From: an uncultured Ruminococcus sp.
Lineage (GTDB): Bacteria; Bacillota; Clostridia; Oscillospirales; Acutalibacteraceae
DNA: 64,000 bases
NCBI GenBank assembly: GCA_902763365.1
Contig: CACWRT010000003.1
Coordinates: 1 to 64,000, forward strand
Direction of reading: 5' to 3'
Below are positions 44,323 to 54,104 of the stretch, one piece after another (the first letter of the stretch is position 1; the number at the start of each line of letters is the position of its first letter). The notes beneath the pieces were generated by a model. The model made no database searches. It saw only the letters and a list, made by a program, of their open reading frames with translations, and was not told the DNA's origin. Made by a program: the position numbers and the translations under genes.

Positions 44323-45201
44323 TCAAATATCTGGGTCATCATGCCTGTGTTTTGATTTTCCGTTCATCTTATTTTCTGTGCATTTCTTTTGTTGATATGA
44401 TAAACCCTCATATATGATATTGTCAAGTATATCCTTGAAACAATATATGTCAAGCAGTTCATAAGAAAGTATCATCTGTGCAGCAGTCATATTCAGAACT
44501 TCTTCGCAATAACTCATAGTATTCTTCAGATCTCCGTCATGCTTTGGTAAAAACGGATTGAAGCTGCCGCGCCTTATATCCTTCTCAAAATCATCTGCTG
44601 CATCCATAAGATATATCCAGCGTCCGACATAATATCCGAAAACCTCCATCCTGTGGTCTTTCCCGGGTAAGATCATGGAACAAAGCTGCTTTATCAGAAC
44701 TGCCGTAGGGTCTGCGGCAGGGTCTATGCCTGCATTGTTCTTTTCCGCAGCCGTCTGCTTCTGCATCATCTCATCTGTCAGCCTGTCTATTTCCGGAAAG
44801 GCTTTTGCTGCCTTTTTGTAATTTCTTCGGAATATCAGCCTCAGAATCACAGCAGCAGTCTTTTTAAAGAAGCCGCTGTCAAGCATGGTATCTTTCAGCT
44901 TATAATATGTCATTATTACAGATACAGCTCCTGCAAAACGGAAAGCATCTCCCCCGCTTTCGCAGACAGGACATTTTTTCAGCGGATTTACAGTACATCT
45001 GCCTTTCTTCACACAGTATTTCTCATCGTTTACAGCTATATAGAGCATTGCAAGCACCGTACAGTCATAGCTCAGCGTCAAGCTTGAAATAAGCCCGTAT
45101 TCTCTTGACAAACTGCGGCACAACCCGCAGTACACACTTTTATAAAGCCTGTATTCCTTTATTTTCATTTCATCTTTACAGGGCTGCAAATACCCGAACA
45201 T
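44323..45201 (-). CDS. DUF5685 family protein
   Basis: 292 residues, cytoplasmic, all-helical in appearance. The N-terminal block FGYLQPCKDEMKIKEYR, then YCGLCRSLSREYG and the Cys pair KKCPVC are the DUF5685 features. The central WIYLMDAADDFEKDIRRGSF has an Asp-rich pattern reminiscent of isoprenoid-synthase metal sites; this resemblance is only by eye. No activity is known. It is first of a four-gene operon with the TPR and J-domain proteins, so a Cys-linked shared process is plausible. Confidence 0.7.
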   Translation of the reverse strand: MFGYLQPCKDEMKIKEYRLYKSVYCGLCRSLSREYGLISSLTLSYDCTVLAMLYIAVNDEKYCVKKGRCTVNPLKKCPVCESGGDAFRFAGAVSVIMTYYKLKDTMLDSGFFKKTAAVILRLIFRRNYKKAAKAFPEIDRLTDEMMQKQTAAEKNNAGIDPAADPTAVLIKQLCSMILPGKDHRMEVFGYYVGRWIYLMDAADDFEKDIRRGSFNPFLPKHDGDLKNTMSYCEEVLNMTAAQMILSYELLDIYCFKDILDNIIYEGLSYQQKKCTENKMNGKSKHRHDDPDI

Positions 45202-45271
45202 TTTTCCACAGACGCCCCCTTCTTTATTATGGTGTGAAGAGTGAAGAGTGGAGTGTGAAGTTACCGTTTAT

Positions 45272-45314
45272 TTTTCACTATTCACTATTCACTATTCATT
45301 ATTCATTATTCATT
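45272..45314. repeat. TATTCA/TATTCAC tandem tract at the uvrA 3' end
   Basis: ttcactattcactattcact followed by attcattattcattattcat. The last seven codons of uvrA (SLCSLNE) and its stop lie at its edge, so the tract defines the C-terminus of the protein. Same motif family as the elements at 37.2-37.5 kb. Confidence 0.65.
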
Positions 45315-48140
45315 GAGCGAACAAAGTGAGCGTTTCAGGTACTGTCCTGTGTATGAGGATTCGCAGTTCATTACCTCCTCGGGTGTTCCGCAGGCAATTA
45401 CCGTTCCCCCGCCGTCACCGCCCTCAGGTCCCAAGTCGATTATATGATCTGCTGTTTTTATCAGGTCAAGATTATGTTCAATTACTATGACCGTATTTCC
45501 TCCGTCAACAAACTTCTGAAGTACATCTATAAGTCTGTGTACGTCTGCTATATGAAGTCCTGTTGTAGGCTCGTCAAGAATATATACGGTTTTTCCCGTA
45601 GAACGTTTTGAAAGCTCTGTGGCAAGCTTTATTCTTTGCGCTTCACCGCCCGAAAGAGTTGTCGACGGCTGACCTATTTTTATATAACCCAGTCCTACGT
45701 CTTTAAGGGTTTTAAGCTTATTATATATACGCTGCTGATTAGAGAAAAATTCACAGCCCTCTTCAACTGTCATCTCTAGAACATCATAGATCGACTTACC
45801 CTTGTACTTTACTTCAAGCGTTTCTCTTGAATAACGTTTACCGCCGCAGACTTCACAGGGTACATATACATCCGGCAGAAAGTGCATCTCGATCTTGATT
45901 ATACCGTCACCCTGGCAGGCTTCACAGCGTCCGCCTTTGACATTGAACGAAAAACGACCCGAATTGTAGCCTCTCAGCTTTGCCTCGTTTGTCGAAGCAA
46001 AAAGCTCTCTGATATCTGTGAATACACCTGTGTATGTGGCAGGATTTGATCTTGGAGTGCGTCCGATAGGCGATTGGTTTATATCTATGACCTTATCAAG
46101 GTTTTCTATGCCTGTTATTTTCTTGCATTTTACGGGAACAGGTCTTGCTTTATTCAAGTCGGAAGCAAGCTGCTTGTACAGTATCTCATTGACAAGTGAT
46201 GATTTGCCCGAACCTGATACGCCGGTTACACAAATGAATTTGCCCAAGGGAAAATCTACATTGATCTTCTTCAGATTGTTTTGATATGCCCCCTTTACCG
46301 AAAGCACAGCGCCATTGCCCTTTCTTCTTTCGGGCGGCACGGGAATATATTTTTTTCTGCTGAGATATAGTCCCGTTTCGGAACGGTCACAGGATTTTAT
46401 TTCATCTATTGTTCCCGAACATACAAGCTCGCCCCCGTGTATTCCTGCTCCCGGACCAATATCAATTATATGATCGGCTGCATACATTGTGTCTTCGTCA
46501 TGTTCTACTACCACAACAGTATTGCCCAGATCCCTCAGATTTTTCAGGGTATTTATAAGCTTATCGTTATCCCTCTGATGCAGACCTATACTTGGCTCAT
46601 CAAGTATATACAAAACTCCCGACAAAGAAGATCCTATCTGTGTGGCAAGTCTTATACGCTGGCTTTCTCCTCCCGAAAGTGTTCCTGCCGAACGGGACAA
46701 CGTCAGGTATGAAAGCCCTACACTGCTGAGAAAGCTCAATCTGCTGTCTATCTCCTTTGTTATGGCCTTTGCTATGAATTTTTCCCTCTCCGAAAGATCG
46801 GAATGCTTTACAAAATCAAGCGCCTGCCCTACAGACATATCGCAGAACTCGCTTATATTCATTCCTCCCACAGTTACCGCAAGACTTTCGGGGGAAAGTC
46901 TTTTTCCTTTACACTCATCACAGGGCACTGCCGACATATAGCTTTCAATTTCTGCCTTTATCCAGGTGCTTTGTGTTTCACGGAAACGTCTTTCAAGATT
47001 ATTCACTATACCCTCAAATTCAGTCTTATAAGTACCGCTGCCGTATTCGCTTTTTCTGTGTACCGTTATTTTTTCACCCTTCGTTCCGTAAAGAAGAATG
47101 TCTATTATCTCACCCGACAGGTTTTCAAGGGGTTCGTCAAGGGAAAAATTATATTTCTCTGCCAGCGCTTCAAAATACATTGTGGCAATAGTACTGCCTT
47201 CCATTGCCCAGCCGCTGCCCTTTATTCCACCCTGTCTTACGGATTTTGTCATATCGGGTATTATTCGGTTCAGGTCGATTTTCATGAAAACTCCCAGACC
47301 CGTACATTTCTTACAAGCACCATAGGGATTATTGAACGAAAACATTCTCGGACTGAGTTCATCAATGCTGACTCCGTGTTCGGGGCAGGCATAATTCTGT
47401 GAATAAAGCGTATCCCCTCCGCCGATTTCCGAGATTATTGTAAGTCCCCCCGCAAGCTTTGACGCAGTTTCGATGGAATCAGCAAGTCTTGAGCGTATAT
47501 CATCCTTTATAACAAGTCTGTCAACAACGATATCCACATCATGCTTTTTGTTTTTCTCAATAGTTATCTTTTCGGAAAGATCATATATTATTCCGTCTAC
47601 CCTGACACGGACAAACCCACTTTTTGATGCAGCATCAAGCTCTTTCTGGTGCATACCTTTTTTTGCCCTTACTACAGGGGCAAGAACCTGAATTTTTGTC
47701 CGCTGAGGCAGCATCATTACTTTATCCACTATCTGATCCACTGTTTGCTGTTTTATCTCTCTGCCGCATACAGGACAATGGGGTACGCCTATTCTTGCAT
47801 ACATAAGTCTGAGATAATCATATATTTCCGTTACAGTTCCTACAGTAGATCTGGGGTTCTTTGATGTGGTTTTCTGATCTATTGATATTGCCGGAGAAAG
47901 ACCGTCTATACTGTCCACATCCGGCTTATCCATCTGCCCCAGAAACATTCTTGCATAGGATGACAGAGACTCCACATACCTTCTTTGCCCTTCCGCATAA
48001 AGCGTATCAAAGGCAAGTGAAGACTTTCCCGAACCTGAAAGACCTGTCATTACAACAAGCTTATCCTTCGGGATATCCACATTTATATTTTTCAGATTGT
48101 GTTCTCTTGCGCCCCTGACAATTATTTTCTTGAATGCCAT
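45306..48140 (-). CDS. uvrA: excinuclease ABC subunit A
   Basis: 944 residues. Damage-recognition ATPase of nucleotide excision repair. Two ABC modules ([19 protein letters not shown] near the N-terminus and [16 protein letters not shown]), [16 protein letters not shown] and [15 protein letters not shown] signatures, and zinc modules CPVCGREI and CEACQGDG with [15 protein letters not shown] normal-length protein; the C-terminal end overlaps a TATTCA repeat tract. ATG with cggaggg. Confidence 0.98.
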   Translation of the reverse strand: MAFKKIIVRGAREHNLKNINVDIPKDKLVVMTGLSGSGKSSLAFDTLYAEGQRRYVESLSSYARMFLGQMDKPDVDSIDGLSPAISIDQKTTSKNPRSTVGTVTEIYDYLRLMYARIGVPHCPVCGREIKQQTVDQIVDKVMMLPQRTKIQVLAPVVRAKKGMHQKELDAASKSGFVRVRVDGIIYDLSEKITIEKNKKHDVDIVVDRLVIKDDIRSRLADSIETASKLAGGLTIISEIGGGDTLYSQNYACPEHGVSIDELSPRMFSFNNPYGACKKCTGLGVFMKIDLNRIIPDMTKSVRQGGIKGSGWAMEGSTIATMYFEALAEKYNFSLDEPLENLSGEIIDILLYGTKGEKITVHRKSEYGSGTYKTEFEGIVNNLERRFRETQSTWIKAEIESYMSAVPCDECKGKRLSPESLAVTVGGMNISEFCDMSVGQALDFVKHSDLSEREKFIAKAITKEIDSRLSFLSSVGLSYLTLSRSAGTLSGGESQRIRLATQIGSSLSGVLYILDEPSIGLHQRDNDKLINTLKNLRDLGNTVVVVEHDEDTMYAADHIIDIGPGAGIHGGELVCSGTIDEIKSCDRSETGLYLSRKKYIPVPPERRKGNGAVLSVKGAYQNNLKKINVDFPLGKFICVTGVSGSGKSSLVNEILYKQLASDLNKARPVPVKCKKITGIENLDKVIDINQSPIGRTPRSNPATYTGVFTDIRELFASTNEAKLRGYNSGRFSFNVKGGRCEACQGDGIIKIEMHFLPDVYVPCEVCGGKRYSRETLEVKYKGKSIYDVLEMTVEEGCEFFSNQQRIYNKLKTLKDVGLGYIKIGQPSTTLSGGEAQRIKLATELSKRSTGKTVYILDEPTTGLHIADVHRLIDVLQKFVDGGNTVIVIEHNLDLIKTADHIIDLGPEGGDGGGTVIACGTPEEVMNCESSYTGQYLKRSLCSLNE

Positions 48141-48185
48141 TTTATCCCTCCGATTTTTTCCGATAAATCCACGTCTATATAATAC

Positions 48186-48214
48186 ACAAGGAGTGCATCG
48201 GAAGCACTCCTTGT
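48186..48214 (-). terminator. hairpin between ftsH and uvrA
   Basis: acaaggagtgc/gcactccttgt is a perfect 11-base stem with a 7-base loop about 120 bases after the ftsH stop. There is little T-tract on the minus strand, so termination is likely but unproven. Confidence 0.55.
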
Positions 48215-48331
48215 AAAAACACGGAACTGTTTTTTAATTCGTAATTAAGCATATTGACTGATTCACTTGTCAAAACATATTTGCAGCATTGTGAAAAAGC
48301 CTGTATTTGTTACGCCTGAGCTTTTTACAAA

Positions 48332-50233
48332 TCAGATATATTCAACATCGCCGTCAGCTTCGTCTGTATCTTCGGGATCTTCATCAACAGGAATCTCTTT
48401 GCCTTCCATTGCGCAGATAAACTGTTCTCCCGACATTTTTTCATGTTCAAAAAGGAACTGGGCTACCTTGTGAAGCTCTGGCATATGATCATTGAGTATC
48501 TGTTCGGTTTTCGCATAACCGTTTGTTATATATTCCTTTACTTCAGCATCTATCTTTGCAGCTGTTTCTTCGGAATATGTCTTGTTTTGACCGAACTCCT
48601 TACCGAGGAATACCTCTCCGTCACTCTGTCCGTAGGTTATAGGACCGAGCTTTTCGCTCATGCCGTACTTCGTAATCATTGAGAAAACAAGATTTGTAGC
48701 TCTCTCAATATCATTTGACGCGCCTGTAGAAATATCTCCCAGAATAAGCGCTTCCGCAACACGTCCGCCCAACAGAACAACTATCTCTTCAAGCATCTCA
48801 TTCCTTGAACGGTAAGTCCTGTCTTCCGACGGCAGCGACATTGTAAATCCGCCTGCCATGCCTCGGGGAATGATGGATATCTGATGAACAGGATCCTGAG
48901 TCGGGCTGTAGTAGGTTGCTATAGCATGACCTGCCTCATGATAAGCAGTAAGCTTTTTCTCTTTATCGGTCATTACCCTTGATTTCTTTTCTGTACCTAC
49001 AACTACCTTTATAGTAGCCTCTTCTACCTCTGTCATTGTGATAGCTTTAAGATCTTTTCTGGCAGCAAGAAGCGCTGCTTCATTGAGAAGGTTCTCCAGA
49101 TCCGCACCGGTAAAGCCGGCTGTGGATTTTGCTATTGTTCTCAGTTCAACATCAGGAGCAAGAGGCTTGCCTTTCGCATGGACTTTGAGTATTTCTTCTC
49201 TGCCCTTGATATCGGGTCTGCCGACTATTACCTGTCTGTCAAATCTGCCCGGACGCATAAGCGCCGGATCCAGTATATCGGGACGGTTTGTGGCAGCTAT
49301 CATTATAACACCCGCATTTGCACCGAATCCGTCCATTTCAACAAGCAGCTGGTTTAATGTCTGTTCACGCTCGTCATGACCTCCGCCCAGACCTGCGCCT
49401 CTCTGGCGGCCTACTGCATCTATTTCGTCTATAAATATAATACAGGGTGAGCTTTTCTTTGCCTGATCAAAAAGGTCTCTTACTCTTGATGCGCCTACAC
49501 CTACATACATTTCTACAAAATCAGAACCTGAGATAGAGAAGAACTGTACGCCTGCCTCACCTGCAACAGCTCTTGCAAGCAATGTCTTACCTGTACCAGG
49601 AGGTCCCACAAGAAGTACGCCCTTCGGTATCCTTGCGCCAAGCTCATTATACTTTTTCGGGTCTTTGAGAAATTCAACAATCTCTCTGAGCTCTTCCTTT
49701 TCCTCATCAGCTCCCGCTACATCTGCAAAAGTTGTTTTCCTGTTCTCATCCTTGACGCTCTTGATATTCGCCTTTCCGAATCCCATAGTCTTGCCGAAAT
49801 CGCCGAAGCCGTTATTGAGCCGTTTCATGAAGTACAGCCACACTACCACAAACAACACTATAAGTACAACTTCGGGGAGAAGGCTGAGAAGGAAGGAATT
49901 ATCCGTCGCCTTTTTCCAGTTGAACTTCATGGGAGCTTCCTTGTTTTTTTCGTTATACTGCTGAACATAGGGCTCAACGGAATCAAGAAACAGCGATATG
50001 CTTGCAACAGATGTTTCTATCTTCTTGTTATCGGTCTTTTTGATTGTAAGATCACCCGTACCAAAGTCAAGGGTATACTCCTTGACCTGCTGATCCTTGA
50101 AAAGATAAATGATCTCGGAAGTTGGTTTCTCTTCCTTAGGCTGCATAGAGAAAAATACCGAAACAATGATTATAAGCACTATCGGTATACCAAGATAAAT
50201 AAGTAGGTTTCGGATGGTTTTTTTGTTATCCAA
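48332..50233 (-). CDS. ftsH: ATP-dependent zinc metalloprotease FtsH
   Basis: 633 residues. Two N-terminal membrane helices (about 8-27 and 112-132) flank an extracytoplasmic domain. The AAA domain has GPPGTGKT and the second region of homology RPGRFDRQ; the M41 protease domain has HEAGH. It degrades misfolded membrane and regulatory proteins. The start is TTG, with aaggag 10 bases upstream. The acidic tail ([17 protein letters not shown]) is normal for Firmicute FtsH. It ends the tilS-hpt-ftsH gene set. Confidence 0.97.
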   Translation of the reverse strand: MDNKKTIRNLLIYLGIPIVLIIIVSVFFSMQPKEEKPTSEIIYLFKDQQVKEYTLDFGTGDLTIKKTDNKKIETSVASISLFLDSVEPYVQQYNEKNKEAPMKFNWKKATDNSFLLSLLPEVVLIVLFVVVWLYFMKRLNNGFGDFGKTMGFGKANIKSVKDENRKTTFADVAGADEEKEELREIVEFLKDPKKYNELGARIPKGVLLVGPPGTGKTLLARAVAGEAGVQFFSISGSDFVEMYVGVGASRVRDLFDQAKKSSPCIIFIDEIDAVGRQRGAGLGGGHDEREQTLNQLLVEMDGFGANAGVIMIAATNRPDILDPALMRPGRFDRQVIVGRPDIKGREEILKVHAKGKPLAPDVELRTIAKSTAGFTGADLENLLNEAALLAARKDLKAITMTEVEEATIKVVVGTEKKSRVMTDKEKKLTAYHEAGHAIATYYSPTQDPVHQISIIPRGMAGGFTMSLPSEDRTYRSRNEMLEEIVVLLGGRVAEALILGDISTGASNDIERATNLVFSMITKYGMSEKLGPITYGQSDGEVFLGKEFGQNKTYSEETAAKIDAEVKEYITNGYAKTEQILNDHMPELHKVAQFLFEHEKMSGEQFICAMEGKEIPVDEDPEDTDEADGDVEYI

Positions 50234-50297
50234 AATATAATCACTCCTTATGTTTTATTTACTCTTAAAGCTCATTGTAATAACTATTATCTATGAA

Positions 50298-50837
50298 TCA
50301 GCTGCTGTATATTTCGGGTTTAAGAACTCCCACATACGGCAGATACCTGTATTTTTCATCGTAATCCAGACCATATCCTACAATAAAGAGATCGTCTATA
50401 ACTGCTCCTGTATAATCGGGAGAAACAGGCTTTTTCCTTCTTGCGGGTTTGTCAAACAACGTACAGATCTGTACTGACGCCGGCGACTTCTCCTCAAGAT
50501 AGCCCTTTATGTAATTAAGCGTATTGCCTGTGTCAAGGATATCCTCAACTATTATAACATCTTTTCCGCTTATATCACAGGAAATGTCTTTTTTAATATT
50601 TACTCTGCCGCTTGAAACAGCGCCGCTTCCATAACTGGAAACCGCCATAAAATCAAGCTGACACGGCAGTCCGACCTTCCTTACAAGGTCAGCGTAAAAC
50701 ATTATGCTGCCTTTGAGAAGGCAAACAAAAACTATATCCTTCCCTGTATGATCTTTCCTTATCTTCTCCGCAATTTCACAGCATATCCTGTCAATCTGTT
50801 CATCACTGTAGAGAATTTTTTCTATATCGGGATTCAT
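50298..50837 (-). CDS. hpt: hypoxanthine phosphoribosyltransferase
   Basis: 179 residues. Purine salvage from hypoxanthine or guanine plus PRPP. The PRPP loop VIIVEDILDTGNTL carries the normal acidic pair, in contrast to the PRTase at 5.6 kb. Also LDFMAVSSYGSG and the C-terminal DDLFIVGYGLDYDEKYR. Its ATG overlaps the tilS stop by 4 bases. tilS-hpt-ftsH order is conserved in Firmicutes. Confidence 0.96.
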   Translation of the reverse strand: MNPDIEKILYSDEQIDRICCEIAEKIRKDHTGKDIVFVCLLKGSIMFYADLVRKVGLPCQLDFMAVSSYGSGAVSSGRVNIKKDISCDISGKDVIIVEDILDTGNTLNYIKGYLEEKSPASVQICTLFDKPARRKKPVSPDYTGAVIDDLFIVGYGLDYDEKYRYLPYVGVLKPEIYSS

Positions 50838-52213
50838 AAACTCCGATCTCCTTTCGGATCCATCTCTGAAACAGTCAAATACATGACATTTTTCGTTGTT
50901 TTTTTACATCTGTATCTGTCGGAAAAGCCAACTCCCTCTATCCATATTATATCATTACCATCAGCAAGCAGAAGTATACTGTCACGTTTTTCCGCAGGGA
51001 TCCTCATTTCTATAAAAAGCTTTTTTACAGTTTTTGTAACACCTCTGCCCGCAGGAGAAAAGCGATCTCCGCTTCTTCTATATCTGAAAACAGCTTCATT
51101 GCATATTGTATCATAATCCCCCGAATTAATAAACACAAAATCGGGATTTTTTTCAGCATTGTTGAATTCAGACATAGTGAAAATTTCAGGTGAAATTTTT
51201 TTGTTATTTATCACAATATCATCATCAATTTGTAAAGGCACTTCCAAAGCTCTGTCGGGTTTACTCTTTCTTGTGATCCTGAAAAGCTTTTGTCTGCACA
51301 CCGCATACAGATCAGCGCTAAGCTGAACCTCTCCGCCGTTTTTACAGATATTTCTTATCAGCTTTATGTGTTCAGCCTCAGGGATGAAGCTGTATTCTGC
51401 TGTTAATATGGAAATAATCCGTGCAAAAATTGCATCGTCACACGTGTAAAGTAATTCAGCTTTATAAGTTTTATCTTTTACTGAAACCAAGCAAAGTTCA
51501 AGATACTTCTCTGATTGTCTGTAAAGGTATTCTGCATTACACCTCATATTATCCGTCATTCTTGAAATATTAACAATAACAGAAGGATTTATCTCTTTGA
51601 GAACGGGAATAACATTATGCCTGATCTTATTTCTTGTATATTCATCACCGGAATTTGTGCTGTCATTGACATAATTAATTTTATTTTCAACACAATACTT
51701 TTCGGTTTCTTCTCTTAGAACATCTATAAGCGGGCGTATTATCCTACCTCTTACAGGCGGAATACCGCAGAGTCCATTTATACCGCTCCCCCGTGTAAGG
51801 TTGTATAAGACGGTTTCAGCATTGTCTGAGGCTGTATGGGCAGTTGCTATTTTTGCATCATATTTTTCCGCAATTTCAAAGAAAAATTCATAGCGGATAT
51901 CCCTTGCACATTTTTCTGTGCTTTCTTTTCTTAGACGTGCCTGCTCGGGAACATTTATTTTAAGCAAACGAAACTCTGCTCCGAGGGATTCACACAACTG
52001 CCTTGAAAAGTCCTCATCTCTGTCTGCCTCTTCCCCTCTTATCATATGATTTATATGACAGGCTATTATTCTCAGTGACAGCTTTTCTCTGATAGTCGTA
52101 AGATATTGCAGCAGGGCGCACGAATCAGCTCCGCCTGACAGACCTACTACTACACAGTCGCCGTAACTCAGCATATTATATTTTTGGATAGTATTATTGG
52201 CTTTATTCTCCAC
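50834..52213 (-). CDS. tilS: tRNA(Ile)-lysidine synthase
   Basis: 459 residues. It modifies the wobble C of tRNA-Ile(CAU) with lysine. PP-loop GLSGGADSCALL near residue 25, ACHINHMIRGEEADRDEDF and TAHTASDNAETVLYNLTRGSG are the N-terminal signature; the C-terminal domain has FRYRRSGDRFSPAGRGVTK. GTG start inside the end of dnaB, with aggag 7-8 bases upstream. Confidence 0.95.
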   Translation of the reverse strand: MENKANNTIQKYNMLSYGDCVVVGLSGGADSCALLQYLTTIREKLSLRIIACHINHMIRGEEADRDEDFSRQLCESLGAEFRLLKINVPEQARLRKESTEKCARDIRYEFFFEIAEKYDAKIATAHTASDNAETVLYNLTRGSGINGLCGIPPVRGRIIRPLIDVLREETEKYCVENKINYVNDSTNSGDEYTRNKIRHNVIPVLKEINPSVIVNISRMTDNMRCNAEYLYRQSEKYLELCLVSVKDKTYKAELLYTCDDAIFARIISILTAEYSFIPEAEHIKLIRNICKNGGEVQLSADLYAVCRQKLFRITRKSKPDRALEVPLQIDDDIVINNKKISPEIFTMSEFNNAEKNPDFVFINSGDYDTICNEAVFRYRRSGDRFSPAGRGVTKTVKKLFIEMRIPAEKRDSILLLADGNDIIWIEGVGFSDRYRCKKTTKNVMYLTVSEMDPKGDRSL

Positions 52214-53576
52214 GGCTCAACTCCTGTGACGTAAATCGCATAAACTCACCCTGCCAATGCAGAGGTACACTTCGTGTTTCACCATGACGGTTTTTGGCAA
52301 CTATACACTGACCGCTGTTCATATCCACATTTTCGGGATTGCTGCCTTGTTTTGTGCTTTGATAGTAACCCTCACGATATAGAAACAGCACAATATCCGC
52401 ATCCTGCTCGATCGAACCCGAATCTCTCAGGTCGGACAGCTGCGGTTCATGCTCTGCTCTCTGTTCACTTGCACGTGACAGCTGGGAAAGAGTGATTACA
52501 GGTACATTAAATTCTTTCGCCATGATCTTGAGATTTCTTGTGATCTCCGATATCTCCTGAACTCGATTATCTATTCTTCTTGACGCTTTCATAAGCTGAA
52601 GATAGTCTATTATTATCAGGTCAACGTAGCGAAGTCTGCGTATTTTTGCCTTCATTTCCGGTACTGTAATACCGGGTGTATCATCCAGATACATCTCTGT
52701 CTTGCTGAGAATATCTCCCGCTTCAATGAGTCTTGTCCATTCATCTCCGTCAAGCTTTCCTGTACGCAGTTTAGTACCTTCTATCAATCCTTCTGTTGAA
52801 AGCAAACGTGAGGCGAGCTGTTCCTTCGACATTTCAAGAGAAAAAAAGGCTACACGTTTTTTTGCTTTTACAGCTACGTGCTTTGCTATATTAAGGGCAA
52901 AGCTTGTCTTACCCATACCGGGTCGCGCTGCAAGCAGGATAAGGTCAGATTTGTTAAGCCCTGTTATTGTCTTATCAAGGGCAGAAATGCCTGTTGGAAG
53001 TGCCTTATATGCGTCACTGTCGGGAGAATTCAGCATATCAAGTCTGTCAAAAGTTTCGAGAATAACACTATTTATCCTTTCAAGACCCTTGACCTTTTTA
53101 TCATCCCTGATATCAAAGATCCTCTGTTCCGCTGAATCTATAAGCTTATCTACATTATCATCTGATCTTGCAGCATCATCTATTACTTCTCTTGATGCAA
53201 TTATCAGACTTCTGAGAAGAAACTTTTCTTTAACTATATTACAATACTCGGGCACTCTTGAGATAGACGGGACTATATCTGCAAGCTGGAGCATATAGCC
53301 TTTTGTATTTCCTTCATCAAAATTTTTCTCTTTCCTCAGCTGCTCAAGTATTGTTATAAAATCCACAGGCTTGCTGACTGTAAAAAGGTCGATCATAGCC
53401 TGATAGATAATACGATGATTTGAAAGATGAAAATAATCCGATGTGGGCAGTATTTCCATTACGGTGGTAAGACACTCACTGTCGAGAAGCACTGCGCCAA
53501 GCACAGCCTGCTCAGCTTCTGCGCTGTACGGCAGATTAAGACCGTCCAATGATACTGAAGGTGATTCCTCGCTCAT
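52203..53576 (-). CDS. dnaB: replicative DNA helicase DnaB
   Basis: 457 residues. The N-terminal primase-binding domain starts at LPYSAEAEQAVLGAVL, then the RecA-like helicase with Walker A ARPGMGKTSFALN and DYLQLM, QEISEITRNLK and LSQLSRASEQRAEHEPQLSD motifs. No intein is present at the P-loop. Preceded by rplI, 72 bases upstream. It overlaps tilS by 11 bases, an unusually tight link. Confidence 0.98.
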   Translation of the reverse strand: MSEESPSVSLDGLNLPYSAEAEQAVLGAVLLDSECLTTVMEILPTSDYFHLSNHRIIYQAMIDLFTVSKPVDFITILEQLRKEKNFDEGNTKGYMLQLADIVPSISRVPEYCNIVKEKFLLRSLIIASREVIDDAARSDDNVDKLIDSAEQRIFDIRDDKKVKGLERINSVILETFDRLDMLNSPDSDAYKALPTGISALDKTITGLNKSDLILLAARPGMGKTSFALNIAKHVAVKAKKRVAFFSLEMSKEQLASRLLSTEGLIEGTKLRTGKLDGDEWTRLIEAGDILSKTEMYLDDTPGITVPEMKAKIRRLRYVDLIIIDYLQLMKASRRIDNRVQEISEITRNLKIMAKEFNVPVITLSQLSRASEQRAEHEPQLSDLRDSGSIEQDADIVLFLYREGYYQSTKQGSNPENVDMNSGQCIVAKNRHGETRSVPLHWQGEFMRFTSQELSRGE

Positions 53577-53603
53577 ATTCCGACCTCCGTTTTATTTAAT
53601 AAC

Positions 53604-53640
53604 GGCAACAGATTTGAGATACTTCCCAAATCTGCTGCCT
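53604..53640 (-). terminator. hairpin between rplI and dnaB
   Basis: ggcaacagattt and aaatctgctgcc form a 12-base stem with one mismatch and a 13-base loop. It may attenuate transcription between rplI and dnaB. Confidence 0.5.
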
Positions 53641-53648
53641 GTTCTTTG

Positions 53649-54104
53649 TCAGTTTGTTCCTTCTTCTGTTACCATAACTTTTATAACGGCGCTAACACCG
53701 TTATAAAGCTTTACTTCGCAGTTATAGGTACCGAAAGACTTGATATCCGTATCAAGCACTACTTTTCTCTTATCAACTGCAATGCCGAATTTATTTTTGA
53801 GCTCGGCGGCAATTTCCTTGCTTGTTACAGAACCGAAAAGTTTTCCGCCCTTGCCTGCTTTACCGTACATTGTAAGAGTCTTACCATTGATCTTTTCAGC
53901 ATTGGACTTTGCCTGAGCTGTTTCTGTTTCTATCTTATACTGCTTTGACTGCTCGGCATTCTTCAGCTCATTAAGTGCCTGAGCATCTGCTTCTCTTGCT
54001 ATTTTTCTCGGAAAAAGAAAATTCCTTGCATATCCGTCTGATACATTAACAAGATCTCCCTTTTTTCCTGTACCCTTAACATCCTGTAAAAGTATTACCT
54101 TCAT
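53649..54104 (-). CDS. rplI: 50S ribosomal protein L9
   Basis: 151 residues, with the N-terminal domain [19 protein letters not shown], a central helix ([20 protein letters not shown]) and a C-terminal domain. Normal length. Its ATG overlaps the gdpP stop by 4 bases, the standard gdpP-rplI-dnaB arrangement of Firmicutes. Confidence 0.97.
   Translation of the reverse strand: MKVILLQDVKGTGKKGDLVNVSDGYARNFLFPRKIAREADAQALNELKNAEQSKQYKIETETAQAKSNAEKINGKTLTMYGKAGKGGKLFGSVTSKEIAAELKNKFGIAVDKRKVVLDTDIKSFGTYNCEVKLYNGVSAVIKVMVTEEGTN

Noticed and set aside
46018..47402. Plus-strand ORFs across uvrA
   Set aside because: Antisense shadows of a highly conserved gene.
48186..48214. Possible riboswitch upstream of uvrA
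   Set aside because: The dyad lies about 45 bases before the uvrA start codon's far side and between two same-strand genes; it is a simple 11-base hairpin with no conserved loop, best read as a terminator.
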